Assembly: GCA_052388455.1 (NCBI GenBank)
Contig: JBQTIA010000045.1
Location: 1 to 24,734 of the forward strand
Direction: 5' to 3'
DNA length: 24,734 bases
DNA from: CAZSNH01 sp052388455
Lineage (GTDB): Bacteria > Pseudomonadota > Alphaproteobacteria > Rhizobiales > Hyphomicrobiaceae
Position 1 is the stretch's first letter. Each line of letters begins with the position of its first letter. Of the stretch, positions 8,161-16,444 are shown piece by piece. Below the pieces are notes generated by a model that worked only from the letters and a program-made list of their open reading frames with translations, had not been told where the DNA came from and made no database searches. The position numbers were made by a program, and so were the translations under genes.

Positions 8161-8850
8161 TCAAAACTTTGCCAGCACCGCCAGGGCGGGATCGAAATCG
8201 CCGGCCGGGGCGGGAGCCGCGAGCACGGCCGGCACGATCTTGCTCGCCTCGTCGACCACGCGGAAGCTCACGTCGAGGCCAGTGCGGATGAACGCCTCGG
8301 ATTTCATGTGCCCGAGCAGATTGAGGAACGGGCTCCAGAAGCCGGCGATGTTGGCGACGACGATCGGCTTGGTGTGGCGGCCGAGCTGCGACCAGGTGAG
8401 CTGCTCGACCAGCTCCTCCAGCGTGCCTATGCCGCCCGGCAGCGCCACGAAGGCGTCCGACCGCTCGAACATGATTTTTTTGCGCTCGTGCATGTCGGCG
8501 GTGACGATCAGCTCGCTCGCCTCCCGCAGCATCTGCTCCTTGTCGGAAAGGAACGACGGGATGATACCGGTCACACGCCCGCCGGCGTCCAGCGTGGCGC
8601 GCGCAACCTCACCCATGAGGCCGAGGCCGCCGGCGCCGTAGACGAGACCGATATCGTGCTTTGCCAGCGCGGTCCCGAGCACACGTGCTGCGGCGGCATA
8701 GGCCGGGTTGGTCCCTTTGCCGGACCCGCAGTAGACGCAGACGTTGCGGACCGCCGATTTTTGACGGGTCTTTGATGCGACACGCTTTTTCGTTGTCCCG
8801 ACCGTTGATGTCGATGCGGCCGGGGGGAGAGTGTTTCGCGTATTGTGCAC
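8161..8850 (-). CDS. LOG family protein (cytokinin riboside phosphohydrolase-like)
   Basis: Rossmann-fold protein of 229 residues in the TIGR00730/LOG family. Characterised members hydrolyse N6-modified AMP (cytokinin ribotides) or other nucleoside monophosphates to release the base; older annotations call them lysine decarboxylases. Motifs seen are VCVYCGSGKG (37-46), YGAGGLGLMG (71-80), MHERK (120-124) and the signature PGGIGTLEE (138-146). The start chosen is the GTG at 8850, with AAGGA five bases upstream; an ATG at 8883 in frame has a poorer ribosome site. About 33 Thr/Ser/Lys-rich residues precede the fold. The gene diverges from the LysM protein gene across a 254-base AT-rich region. 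The family is certain; the physiological nucleotide is not. Confidence 0.9.
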   Translation of the reverse strand: MHNTRNTLPPAASTSTVGTTKKRVASKTRQKSAVRNVCVYCGSGKGTNPAYAAAARVLGTALAKHDIGLVYGAGGLGLMGEVARATLDAGGRVTGIIPSFLSDKEQMLREASELIVTADMHERKKIMFERSDAFVALPGGIGTLEELVEQLTWSQLGRHTKPIVVANIAGFWSPFLNLLGHMKSEAFIRTGLDVSFRVVDEASKIVPAVLAAPAPAGDFDPALAVLAKF

Positions 8851-9104
8851 GATGTTCCTTATCCGTTCAGGCAGGTGAAGCATTACTATGATGCCCGCTC
8901 CCGATGAAATTGGGGCACCCCGTGCCGATCGCAATGGCGGTGGCCGGGCCGTACGGCGCAGCGCCCATCCGAAGGTTGGCGCTTCCCTTCCAATGGGTAT
9001 AAACTGCTTTTCAAAGCTGACTTTCATTTTTAGGAAACCGTCTTACTCGACTGATATTTTTCGTCTATCAGGGCGTGAGTAACGACAGGCTGGGGTGCTG
9101 CGTC
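8851..9104. promoter_or_regulatory. Divergent AT-rich promoter region with short inverted repeat
   Basis: This 254-base gap separates the divergent LOG and LysM genes. The stretch 8995-9070 is clearly richer in A/T than its surroundings, as expected for promoters. A 6-bp inverted repeat, CTGATA (9051-9056) and TATCAG (9066-9071), sits immediately before the possible GTG start at 9075 of the LysM gene and could be an operator or an mRNA hairpin. I could not place convincing -35/-10 boxes. Confidence 0.35.
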
Positions 9105-11264
9105 ATGGGTCTAGGGCCGTCGCTGGCGAGGACGCGGGCGGTCGCACGTCTGGGCGCGGCACTGTTCGCGCTCTTTGCAGTCGCTGCGCACGTGCCGACG
9201 GCCGCCGCCGAAGAGGGTGCGGCGGCGATCTGGGAGCAGTTGCGAGAGGGCGGCCGGGCGGTCGTCAGGGATTTGCGCGAGCGGGCCAGGCCCCGATGGG
9301 AGCCCGGCGCGCAGCAGCCGTACGAAACCGGGGCCGGGCCGGCCGACAGCCAGGACACTCCGCGTATCTATCCGCCGTCGGGTGCCACTGGCGAAACGGA
9401 CATCGAGGCTCCGGCCTTCACCCGCATTACGATCGAGCCAAAAGGCGATACGGTGATCGAAGGGCGCGGCATGCGGGGCTCTCGCGTGCAGCTTCAATCC
9501 TCGGGGCGCGTCGTCGGTACTGCCGACGTCGGCGATAACGGCCGCTGGAGGATCGTACTCGACCGCGCCCTCGGCCCCGGGGTGCACCGTATCTTCTCGT
9601 CGGGCTCCCTGCCTTCGGGCGGCACCAGCGTGACCGGCGCCGACGTGCGCATCTCGATTCCCGCCCGGCTCCCTCAAACCGTCGTCGTGGCTTACAGCAA
9701 CGAGGGCGAGACGGCCGCCGCTCCGCGTCGCGCCCCTCCGACTGCGGGCTCACCGGCGGACGAACGCAGCGGTGAGCGCGCCTCGGGGCGCCCAACGGAC
9801 TTCACCCGATCGGCGGACAAAGATGCGGTCCGGCCGACGGCCGCCGGCAGTGCCGAAGCGACGCCGCCGCCGGAAGAAAGGTCCAATCCGGTTGTGCGCT
9901 GGCTCGAACGCTCGGCCGAAACCTATCAGACCACCATCGCCCGACGTCTGTCCCAGCCACCGGCAGGGGATCAGCCCGATGGTGATGCGGATGTCGCGCC
10001 GCGTCGAGAGTCCGACCCCGGTCTCGCCGGCAGGATCGAGGACAACGCGCTGTGGGCGCGCGAGCGGATGGCGGATTGGCTGGCACGAGCCAAGCGCACT
10101 TATCAGATCGATGTCGCGGGACGCCTGTCGCTGCCGCGCGAGAAAGAGCAAGCCGAGCCGGCACCCGACGCCGGTGCCGATGCCCGCCGGCCCGCCGAGG
10201 CGCAGGATCGCGAGGAGCGTCGGCGGCGGGACGAGGCCGCCCGGCGCGAGGCAGATGCCAAGCAGCGCGAGGACGCCGAACGGGCAGCGGACGCCGAGCG
10301 TGCAGCCGCGGCGAAGCGGGCGGAAGACGAAGCCACGCGCAAGACAGCGGAGGCCCGCCGCGCCGAAGAGGAGGCGCGGAGTGAAGCCGAGAAGCGGGCC
10401 GCGGCGCAACGGCTGGCGGAACGCGAGCAGGCGGAAAAGAAACTCGTCGCCAAGCCGCAGGACGATTGGCAGATCGATCCGAGAGGTGGCGCGGTGCCGA
10501 CGCCTTCTGACCCGAAGGCCCCCGTTGTGGCGCCTGAAAAGTCGACCCCGAAAACTTCTCCGGCAGAGAAGCCGCCGGCCGACGTGCGGCTCGCCGAGCA
10601 GCGGGAGAAGGAGGAGGCCCGCAAGGACACCGAGGCCAAGCGACTGGCGGAGCGGGATCGGATCAGCATTGAAAAGAAGGCGGAAGCCAAGCGGCTGGCC
10701 GAGGAGGCGGCCCGCAAGGACGCCGAGCGCAAGCGTCTGGCCGAGGACATCAAGCAGGCCGCCAAAACCAAGGCGGCCGATGCCGAGCGCGAGCGCCGGG
10801 CAGCCGAGGAGAAACGCCGCGCCGACGCCAAGGCGGAAGAAGCCGCCGATGTCGAACGCCTCGCGACCGATGTCGAGCGCCGCAACGATCCGCAGCCACA
10901 GCGGTCCGACACGCTCGAAAGTGGTGACGACCGGCAGGCGGCGCTGGCGGGCAAGCCGGCGCGGCGGAAGGTGCGCGACCAGCGGCCCGTGGAAGGCAGC
11001 GCGGAAGGCGACGACGAGGCATTTTCCCCCGACATGAAATCACAAGCGGAACTGCTGTCCTGTCCGCCGGCCCGCAAGCAGCGCAAGCGCGGCCGGCGCG
11101 AATACGTCGTGCAGCCCGGCGACACGCTGTGGGCGATCGCCAACCGCCATTACGCCAGCGGCAAGCGGTTCGAGGTCATCTATCGGGCCAATCGCGAGCG
11201 CATCCATGATCCCGACCTGATCTTCGCCTGCCAGCGCATCTATCTACCCCGCCGGCCGCGCTGA
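9105..11264 (+). CDS. Secreted Ig-like, coiled-coil, LysM-domain protein
   Basis: Exported protein of 719 residues from the ATG at 9105; an in-frame GTG at 9075 would add ten residues ahead of the signal peptide. Residues 1-35 are a signal peptide (cleavage near AAA|EE). Residues about 105-195 resemble a bacterial Ig-like beta domain of the kind found with LysM. A short motif is duplicated at about 266-284 and 325-343. Two highly charged Ala/Glu/Arg/Lys coiled-coil segments (about 360-455 and 495-600), TolA-like in composition, span the middle. The C-terminal 50 residues are a LysM peptidoglycan-binding domain (YVVQPGDTLWAIANRHY to CQRIYLP). The layout suggests a periplasmic protein that grips the wall through its C-terminus and reaches outward through a long helical arm. 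No catalytic domain is visible. It is the first gene of a plus-strand run and is separated from the exporter gene by 128 bases. Confidence 0.88.
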   Translation: MGLGPSLARTRAVARLGAALFALFAVAAHVPTAAAEEGAAAIWEQLREGGRAVVRDLRERARPRWEPGAQQPYETGAGPADSQDTPRIYPPSGATGETDIEAPAFTRITIEPKGDTVIEGRGMRGSRVQLQSSGRVVGTADVGDNGRWRIVLDRALGPGVHRIFSSGSLPSGGTSVTGADVRISIPARLPQTVVVAYSNEGETAAAPRRAPPTAGSPADERSGERASGRPTDFTRSADKDAVRPTAAGSAEATPPPEERSNPVVRWLERSAETYQTTIARRLSQPPAGDQPDGDADVAPRRESDPGLAGRIEDNALWARERMADWLARAKRTYQIDVAGRLSLPREKEQAEPAPDAGADARRPAEAQDREERRRRDEAARREADAKQREDAERAADAERAAAAKRAEDEATRKTAEARRAEEEARSEAEKRAAAQRLAEREQAEKKLVAKPQDDWQIDPRGGAVPTPSDPKAPVVAPEKSTPKTSPAEKPPADVRLAEQREKEEARKDTEAKRLAERDRISIEKKAEAKRLAEEAARKDAERKRLAEDIKQAAKTKAADAERERRAAEEKRRADAKAEEAADVERLATDVERRNDPQPQRSDTLESGDDRQAALAGKPARRKVRDQRPVEGSAEGDDEAFSPDMKSQAELLSCPPARKQRKRGRREYVVQPGDTLWAIANRHYASGKRFEVIYRANRERIHDPDLIFACQRIYLPRRPR

Positions 11265-11392
11265 GCGGTTTCGATCGGTCGGGCGGTGGAAGCCGGGCTC
11301 GGGCGCGCTGCGGGCCGCGTACCGATAGCCGCAGTCCCCGCCGCGCCGACCCCTGTTGCGCGGAGCCGGGAAATCCCATTTAACACGATGCA

Positions 11393-13363
11393 ATGAGCCC
11401 CCACCGCAAGATCCCCCTCGCCAAGCCGACGAGCAGCGAAATGCCGAGCGGCATGATGTTCTCTGGCCGCGCCGATCACTGGACCGTGTTCCGCGGTCTG
11501 CTTCCCTTCGTGTGGCCGGAAGGCCGGCCGGATCTGAGGTTTCAGGTCGGGCTGGCCTTCGCCGTGCTCGTCGTCTCCAAGCTGGTCACGATCACCGTTC
11601 CGATCCTCTTCAAGGCGGTGACCGATGCGCTGGTCGCCAGTGCGCCTGCATCCAGTGCGCCGGCCGCCGGATCGGTCTCTCTCGATGCGCCGCAAGGGCT
11701 GGCTCTCGCCATCACAGGCATGATCCTCGCCTACGGCGTTTTTCGCGTGCTCACCATGGCGCTGAACCAGGTGCGCGACGTGCTGTTCACCAAGGTCGGG
11801 CAGAACGCGGTCCGCGACCTCAACAACCGCACCTTCGCCCACCTGCACCGTCTCAGCCTGCGCTTCCATCTCGAACGGCGCACCGGCGGCCTCTCGCGGG
11901 TCATCGAACGCGGCACCCGCGGCATCGACCTCATCCTGCGCATGGGCATCCTGCAGCTCGTGCCGACGGTGCTGGAGCTGATCCTCGTCTGCGCGCTGCT
12001 GGTCTATTTCTTCGACTGGTCCTACGTGCTGATCGTGCTGGTGACGATTGCCGCCTACATGTGGTTCACCTTCGCGCAGAGCGAGCGCCGCATCGCCATC
12101 CGCCGCGAGATGAACGACAGCGATACCGACGCCAACACCAAGGCCGTCGACAGCCTGCTGAATTTCGAAACGGTCAAGTATTTCGGCAATGAGGATGTCG
12201 AGGCGAAGCGCTTCGACGCTTCCATGCAGCGGTATGAAAAGGCGGCGGTGAAGACCTACTACTCGCTCGGCGTGCTCAACGCGGGCCAGTCCTTCATCTA
12301 CACCATCGGCATGATCGCGGTGATGTGGCTCGCCGCCCGCTCCGTTGCCGCCGGCACGCACACCATCGGCGATTTCGTCATGATCAACGCCATGATGATT
12401 CAGCTCTACATGCCGCTGAATTTCATGGGCATGGTCTATCGCGAGATCAAGCAGGGACTGGTCGATCTCGAGACGATGTTCGCACTGCTCGGCGAGGCGC
12501 CGGAGGTCGAGGACAAGCCGGGCGCCCGGCCGCTTGCCGTCACCCGCGGCACCATCCGCTTCGATGATGTGTCGTTCTCCTACGATCGCGACCGGCCGAT
12601 CCTCGAAAACGTCTCGTTCGAAGTGCCGGCGGGCCAGATGGTGGCCATCGTCGGTCCCTCGGGGGCGGGCAAGTCGACCATCTCGCGCATCCTGTTCCGC
12701 TTCTACGACATCCAAAGCGGCAAGGTCACGATCGACGGCCAGGACATCCGCGACGTGACGCAGAAATCGCTCCGCGCCGCGATCGGAGTGGTGCCGCAGG
12801 ACACCGTGCTGTTCAACGATACGATCTATTACAACATTCGCTATGGACGGCCCGACGCGACCGAAGCCGAGATCGAGGCGGCCGCCAGGCTGGCGCAGAT
12901 CGACGGCTTCATCCGCACGCTGCCGCAGGGCTACAAGACCATGGTCGGCGAACGTGGCCTGAAGCTCTCGGGTGGCGAGAAACAGCGCGTCGCCATCGCG
13001 CGTACCATCCTCAAGGGGCCGCCGATCCTGATGCTCGACGAGGCGACGAGTGCCCTCGACAGCCACACCGAGAAGGAAATACAGGACGCGCTCGACAGAG
13101 TGTCGGAGGATCGCACGACGCTGGTCATCGCCCACCGTCTGTCGACCATCGTCCATGCCGACAATATCATCGTGCTGGAGAAGGGCCGGCTGGTGGAGCA
13201 GGGCTCCCACGCCGCGCTGATCGCCGGCGGCGGGCTCTACGCCAGCCTGTGGAACCGCCAGCGGCAGGCGGAGAAGGCGCGCGAGGAGCTGGTCGCGGCG
13301 CTGGAGGAAGCCGAGCGCACGGGTGCGCTGCGTCCGGCCGACATCAAGCTGCCGGCGGCTTGA
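11393..13363 (+). CDS. Atm1-type ABC exporter, fused permease/ATPase half-transporter
   Basis: Inner-membrane homodimeric ABC exporter of 656 residues. The bacterial and mitochondrial Atm1 family exports glutathione-linked compounds and supports metal detoxification and iron-sulfur metabolism. Six hydrophobic segments lie between about 50 and 345, with the family-typical NFETVKYFGNE (257-267) and NAGQSFIYT (296-304) stretches, the latter corresponding to the glutathione-contacting region of Atm1 structures. The ATPase has Walker A GPSGAGKST (421-429), Q-loop Gln469, signature LSGGEKQ (525-531), Walker B ILMLDE (545-550) and His581. All key residues are intact. The ATG at 11393 has only a weak ribosome site. 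A 95-base gap separates it from the aminotransferase gene. Distinguishing metal-conjugate export from general stress export is not possible from sequence. Confidence 0.93.
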   Translation: MSPHRKIPLAKPTSSEMPSGMMFSGRADHWTVFRGLLPFVWPEGRPDLRFQVGLAFAVLVVSKLVTITVPILFKAVTDALVASAPASSAPAAGSVSLDAPQGLALAITGMILAYGVFRVLTMALNQVRDVLFTKVGQNAVRDLNNRTFAHLHRLSLRFHLERRTGGLSRVIERGTRGIDLILRMGILQLVPTVLELILVCALLVYFFDWSYVLIVLVTIAAYMWFTFAQSERRIAIRREMNDSDTDANTKAVDSLLNFETVKYFGNEDVEAKRFDASMQRYEKAAVKTYYSLGVLNAGQSFIYTIGMIAVMWLAARSVAAGTHTIGDFVMINAMMIQLYMPLNFMGMVYREIKQGLVDLETMFALLGEAPEVEDKPGARPLAVTRGTIRFDDVSFSYDRDRPILENVSFEVPAGQMVAIVGPSGAGKSTISRILFRFYDIQSGKVTIDGQDIRDVTQKSLRAAIGVVPQDTVLFNDTIYYNIRYGRPDATEAEIEAAARLAQIDGFIRTLPQGYKTMVGERGLKLSGGEKQRVAIARTILKGPPILMLDEATSALDSHTEKEIQDALDRVSEDRTTLVIAHRLSTIVHADNIIVLEKGRLVEQGSHAALIAGGGLYASLWNRQRQAEKAREELVAALEEAERTGALRPADIKLPAA

Positions 13364-13458
13364 GGCACGCGCCTGCCGGGCCGCTCGGCGCTTGCGTTCG
13401 CGCGTCGCGGTGTCCATGACGAGGAAGAGTGACTTCGTTTCCCACGGATTTAGTGATC

Positions 13459-14568
13459 ATGCGCCGGCCTCGCTTTACGAGCATCGTCCAAGAGCTGCCG
13501 GCGCTGGTGCCGTTCGTCGGACCGGAAGCGCAGGAGCGGGCGCGTGGCCGGGCCTTCCGCGCCCGGCTCGGGGCCAATGAAAGCATATTCGGTCCGAGCC
13601 CGCGCGCGCTGGCGGCCATGGCGGCGGTCGCGGCCGAAACCTGGAAATACTCCGATCCCGAGAATCACGACCTGCGCGCCGGCCTCGCCCGCTTTCACGG
13701 CGTCGGTCTCGGCAACGTCGTCATCGGGGAAGGGATCGACGGGCTTCTCGGTCTCGCGGTGCGCATGTTCGCCGAGCCCGGGAGCGGCGTCGTCACCTCG
13801 GACGGCGCCTATCCGACCTTCAATTTCCACGTCGCGGGCCAGGGTGCGCGGCTGATCAAGGTGCCTTATCGCGACGACCGCGAGGACTTGCCTGCTCTCG
13901 TCGGGCGGGCAGAGCGCGAAGCGGCGTGCATTCTCTACGTCTCCAATCCCGACAATCCGATGGGCTCGTGGTGGAGCGCGGCGGAGATCGACCGCCTGAT
14001 CGCCGCCCTTCCCGACGGCCTGATGCTGCTGCTCGACGAAGCCTATTGCGATACCGCGCCGGCGTCCTCGGTGCCGTCGATCGACACCAGCAATCCGCAG
14101 GTTCTGAGATTCCGCACCTTTTCGAAGGCGTACGGACTGGCCGGAGCGCGCATCGGCTATTGCATCGGATCGGAAGACACCATCGCGGCGTTCGAGAAGG
14201 TGCGCAACCACTATGGCATCAATCGCAGCGGTCAGATCGGTGCCCTCGCCGCGCTCGAGGACCAGCCCTATCTTGCGGAGGCGGTCGGACGCATCGCCCG
14301 GGCGAGGGATCGCATTGCAGCCATCGCCCTCGCGAACGGGTTGGAGCCGCTGCCGTCCGCCGCCAACTTCGTGACCATCGACTGCGGCGCCGAGGGTGCC
14401 TTCGCGCGTCGCGTTCTCGACGAGATCCTGAAGCGCGATGTGTTCGCCCGCAAGCCGGGCGTGCCGCCGCTCGACCGCTGCATCCGCATTTCCTGCGGAC
14501 GCGACGTGGACCTCGATGTGTTGGCCGAGGTATTGCCGGCCGCACTGGCCGCGGCGAGAAGCTCTTGA
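13459..14568 (+). CDS. Histidinol-phosphate aminotransferase-like PLP enzyme
   Basis: Fold-type I aminotransferase of 369 residues, related to HisC. Visible features are ARLGANESIFGPSP (35-48), the YSDPENHDLR substrate loop (64-73), NPDNP with Asn165, DEAY (193-196), the PLP lysine Lys223 in TFSKAYGLAGARIGY, and Arg231, which binds PLP phosphate. The C-terminal RISCGR supplies the carboxylate-binding arginine. The start chosen is the ATG at 13459; a GTG at 13429 with AGGA very close upstream would add ten residues. No other his gene is nearby, so this may be a HisC paralogue acting on another amino acid (aromatic or related) rather than the histidine-pathway enzyme. It lies 60 bases before the TetR regulator and may be co-transcribed with it. 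Confidence 0.9.
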   Translation: MRRPRFTSIVQELPALVPFVGPEAQERARGRAFRARLGANESIFGPSPRALAAMAAVAAETWKYSDPENHDLRAGLARFHGVGLGNVVIGEGIDGLLGLAVRMFAEPGSGVVTSDGAYPTFNFHVAGQGARLIKVPYRDDREDLPALVGRAEREAACILYVSNPDNPMGSWWSAAEIDRLIAALPDGLMLLLDEAYCDTAPASSVPSIDTSNPQVLRFRTFSKAYGLAGARIGYCIGSEDTIAAFEKVRNHYGINRSGQIGALAALEDQPYLAEAVGRIARARDRIAAIALANGLEPLPSAANFVTIDCGAEGAFARRVLDEILKRDVFARKPGVPPLDRCIRISCGRDVDLDVLAEVLPAALAAARSS

Positions 14569-14628
14569 GAAGCGGTTCTGCGCGCGGGATCGGAGCGAGC
14601 AACCGAGTACGAGACCAACGGAGACGCA

Positions 14629-15279
14629 GTGGCGATGACTTCCAGCCATGACGAGCGCCAGCCGAGCCGCCGCGGGTATCACCACGGCGACCTGCGTGCG
14701 GCCCTCGTCCGTGCTGCGGTCGAGTTGCTGGCGAAGAATGGTGCCTCGGGTCTCACGTTCGCCGAGGCCGCGCGCGTCGCCGGCGTGTCTCCGGCGGCCC
14801 CTTACCGCCACTATCGTGATCGCGACGAGTTGCTCACCGACGTGGCGCGCATCGGATTCGAGTTACTGGCCGTCCGCCTCGAACGGGCGTGGAAGGACGG
14901 CTCGCCGACGGCAATCGCAGCGCTGGATCGCGTGGCCCGGGCCTATCTCGAGTTCGCCTCGGCGGAGCCTGGCTATTTCATCGCCATGTTCGAGGCCGGT
15001 GTCGCGGTCGGCCTCGAGCGCGCGGTGGCGCAGGAGAGCGAGCGGGCCTTCGAGGTCGTCCGCCTCGCCTGCTCCGCGGTGCTCGAAATCATGCCGGAGG
15101 GCCGGCGTCCGCCGCCGACGATGATGGCGCTGCACGTCTGGTCGCTGCTTCATGGTACGGCCGCGCTATTCGCCCGGGGTGACGATGCCCGACGACGCAT
15201 CCCCATGCCGCCCGGCGATCTCGTCGAGGCGGCGCTGCTTGTCTACCTGCAGGGCCTCGGCGCCGTGCCCGGCCGGTGA
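14629..15279 (+). CDS. TetR/AcrR family regulator with WHG-type C-terminal domain
   Basis: Predicted DNA-binding repressor of 216 residues. The N-terminal helix-turn-helix covers about residues 20-65, with the recognition part LTFAEAARVAGVSPAAPYRH (42-61). The C-terminal ligand domain has the WSLLHG pattern (171-176) of the TetR_C WHG family. The GTG at 14629 has GGAG five bases upstream; the ATG at 14635 is two codons in and equally readable. It follows the aminotransferase gene by 60 bases on the same strand. About 165 bases downstream of its stop is a palindrome-like element in front of the DUF2852 pair, which could be its operator, but no direct link is visible. Ligand and target genes are unknown. 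Confidence 0.9.
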   Translation: MAMTSSHDERQPSRRGYHHGDLRAALVRAAVELLAKNGASGLTFAEAARVAGVSPAAPYRHYRDRDELLTDVARIGFELLAVRLERAWKDGSPTAIAALDRVARAYLEFASAEPGYFIAMFEAGVAVGLERAVAQESERAFEVVRLACSAVLEIMPEGRRPPPTMMALHVWSLLHGTAALFARGDDARRRIPMPPGDLVEAALLVYLQGLGAVPGR

Positions 15280-15443
15280 AGCGCATCGACGGAAGAACTC
15301 CGCCCGATCCGTTGACGGTTTGCGCGGCGCTTGTTCCGGCTTCTGGGTTTCGTCGCCGCGGAACCGTCCTCCACATGCGGTCCCGTCACCTTCCGCGGAT
15401 GTGTTTCTGACCCCTTGACGCAACCGTCCGCCTGCCCCATCTG

Positions 15444-15466
15444 GTGAAATGTAAATAACATTCACA
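15444..15466. promoter_or_regulatory. Imperfect palindrome upstream of DUF2852 pair, candidate operator
   Basis: GTGAA (15444-15448) and TTCAC (15461-15465) form an exact inverted pair around an A/T-rich core (ATGTAAATAACA). The internal ATGT and ACAT are also complementary but offset by one base. The element ends 14 bases before the ATG of the first DUF2852 gene and just before its GAGG ribosome site, so a bound protein would block transcription or initiation. A TTGACG at 15415-15420 could be a -35 box, but no good -10 is found. Confidence 0.35.
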
Positions 15467-15479
15467 TTATGAGGTCGCC

Positions 15480-15929
15480 ATGGGGCAAGACATTCTGCAC
15501 ACCCTCGACCGGTACGGCGCGCTCGCGTGGGCCGGCGTTCTGGTCGTCGCCTTCAGCGTCTACTGGCCGCTCGGGCTCGGCGTTCTGGCCTACCTCGTCT
15601 GGTCGGGACGGCTGGCGTTCACTAGCCCTAAGACCGGCTCCGGCCTCGGAGGTGGACCGTCGCAGACGATGGCGTTCGCCAGCGGCCCCGATCTCGCGCC
15701 AGGACGCGAGACGCTCGGCGCCATGGCGGCCGAGCCGAGCGGCAATCTCGCCTTCGACGACTATCGCCGGCAGGCGCTGCAGCGGCTCGACGGGGACTGC
15801 CGCGAGTTCCAGGCGTTCATCGACCGCCTGCGGACTTCGCGCGACCGCACCGAGTTCGAGCAGTTTCTGGCCGCGAAGGTCCAGTCGGTGCAGGCCGTGG
15901 ACTCCGCTGCGTCGGTCGAGCGCCCGTGA
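15480..15929 (+). CDS. DUF2852 family small membrane protein
   Basis: Protein of 149 residues and unknown function. The ATG at 15480 follows a GAGG ribosome site. Residues about 12-42 form one long hydrophobic stretch (WAGVLVVAFSVYWPLGLGVLAYLVW) with the WPLGL motif characteristic of DUF2852. A flexible Gly/Ser/Pro linker follows. Residues about 88-132 are a charged helical domain with the family pattern AFDDYRRQALQRL, REFQAFIDRLR and DRTEFEQF. It should sit in the inner membrane with a cytoplasmic helical domain. It shares that domain with the next gene, 73 bases downstream, and the two probably form an operon. Confidence 0.85.
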   Translation: MGQDILHTLDRYGALAWAGVLVVAFSVYWPLGLGVLAYLVWSGRLAFTSPKTGSGLGGGPSQTMAFASGPDLAPGRETLGAMAAEPSGNLAFDDYRRQALQRLDGDCREFQAFIDRLRTSRDRTEFEQFLAAKVQSVQAVDSAASVERP

Positions 15930-16002
15930 CGGGACGCGAGACACAAATCCCACGACAAATCCCTGCGAAACCAAGCCCCAACTCAAACAGGAGTGACGGA
16001 CA

Positions 16003-16428
16003 ATGCCCAAGATGATGACGGCGTGGCTGGCGGCCGGCGGCGGCGCGATGATCGGTGCCACACTCACCTATCTGATGACGCGCCCCGTACCGGCGCCCCT
16101 CGGCGGCACCCTGCAGGGTGTCGTCAACCGGGCGCGGGATTTCGCCCAGGATACCTTCGAGAAAGTGCGCGGCGGTGAAACGATGGCGCAGCCCACGCGC
16201 GCCGCCCGTGCGGGGTTCTCCGCAGCCGGCTCCGCCAATACCGCGTTCGACGAGTACCGCGCCGAGGCCCTGCGCCGGCTGGACGAGGAGGAGCGGGAGT
16301 TCCGCAGCTTCCTCGATCGTCTGCGGCAGGCCAAGGACCGCGCCGAGTTCGACCAGTTCGTGAGCGAGCGGCGGCGCGCGTCGCCCGCTCCGTCAGATGC
16401 GACGGGCGGGACCGACCCCGGCGAGTGA
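16003..16428 (+). CDS. DUF2852-related small membrane protein, tandem paralogue
   Basis: Protein of 141 residues. The ATG at 16003 has AGGAG about ten bases upstream. The N-terminus carries a short Gly/Ala-rich hydrophobic segment (about 6-26) followed by a Pro-rich turn. Residues about 77-124 repeat the charged helical domain of the preceding gene almost motif for motif (AFDEYRAEALRRLDEEEREF, FLDRLRQAKDRAEFDQF). It lacks the long WPLGL-containing membrane stretch of a full DUF2852 protein. It is therefore either a shortened duplicate or a distinct family sharing the C-terminal domain. The stop lies 16 bases from the stop of the convergent iminopeptidase gene. Function unknown. Confidence 0.8.
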   Translation: MPKMMTAWLAAGGGAMIGATLTYLMTRPVPAPLGGTLQGVVNRARDFAQDTFEKVRGGETMAQPTRAARAGFSAAGSANTAFDEYRAEALRRLDEEEREFRSFLDRLRQAKDRAEFDQFVSERRRASPAPSDATGGTDPGE

Positions 16429-16444
16429 TCCGGTTCGCGGTCAA

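Noticed and set aside
11240..13417. A 725-residue open frame on the minus strand opposite the ABC exporter
   Set aside because: It mirrors a gene with every ABC motif intact. Its translation is His/Asp/Arg-rich without any domain, as expected for the antisense of a high-GC gene.
13450..14811. A 453-residue minus-strand open frame opposite the aminotransferase and TetR genes
   Set aside because: It spans two genuine plus-strand genes and has no recognisable domain or suitable ribosome site.
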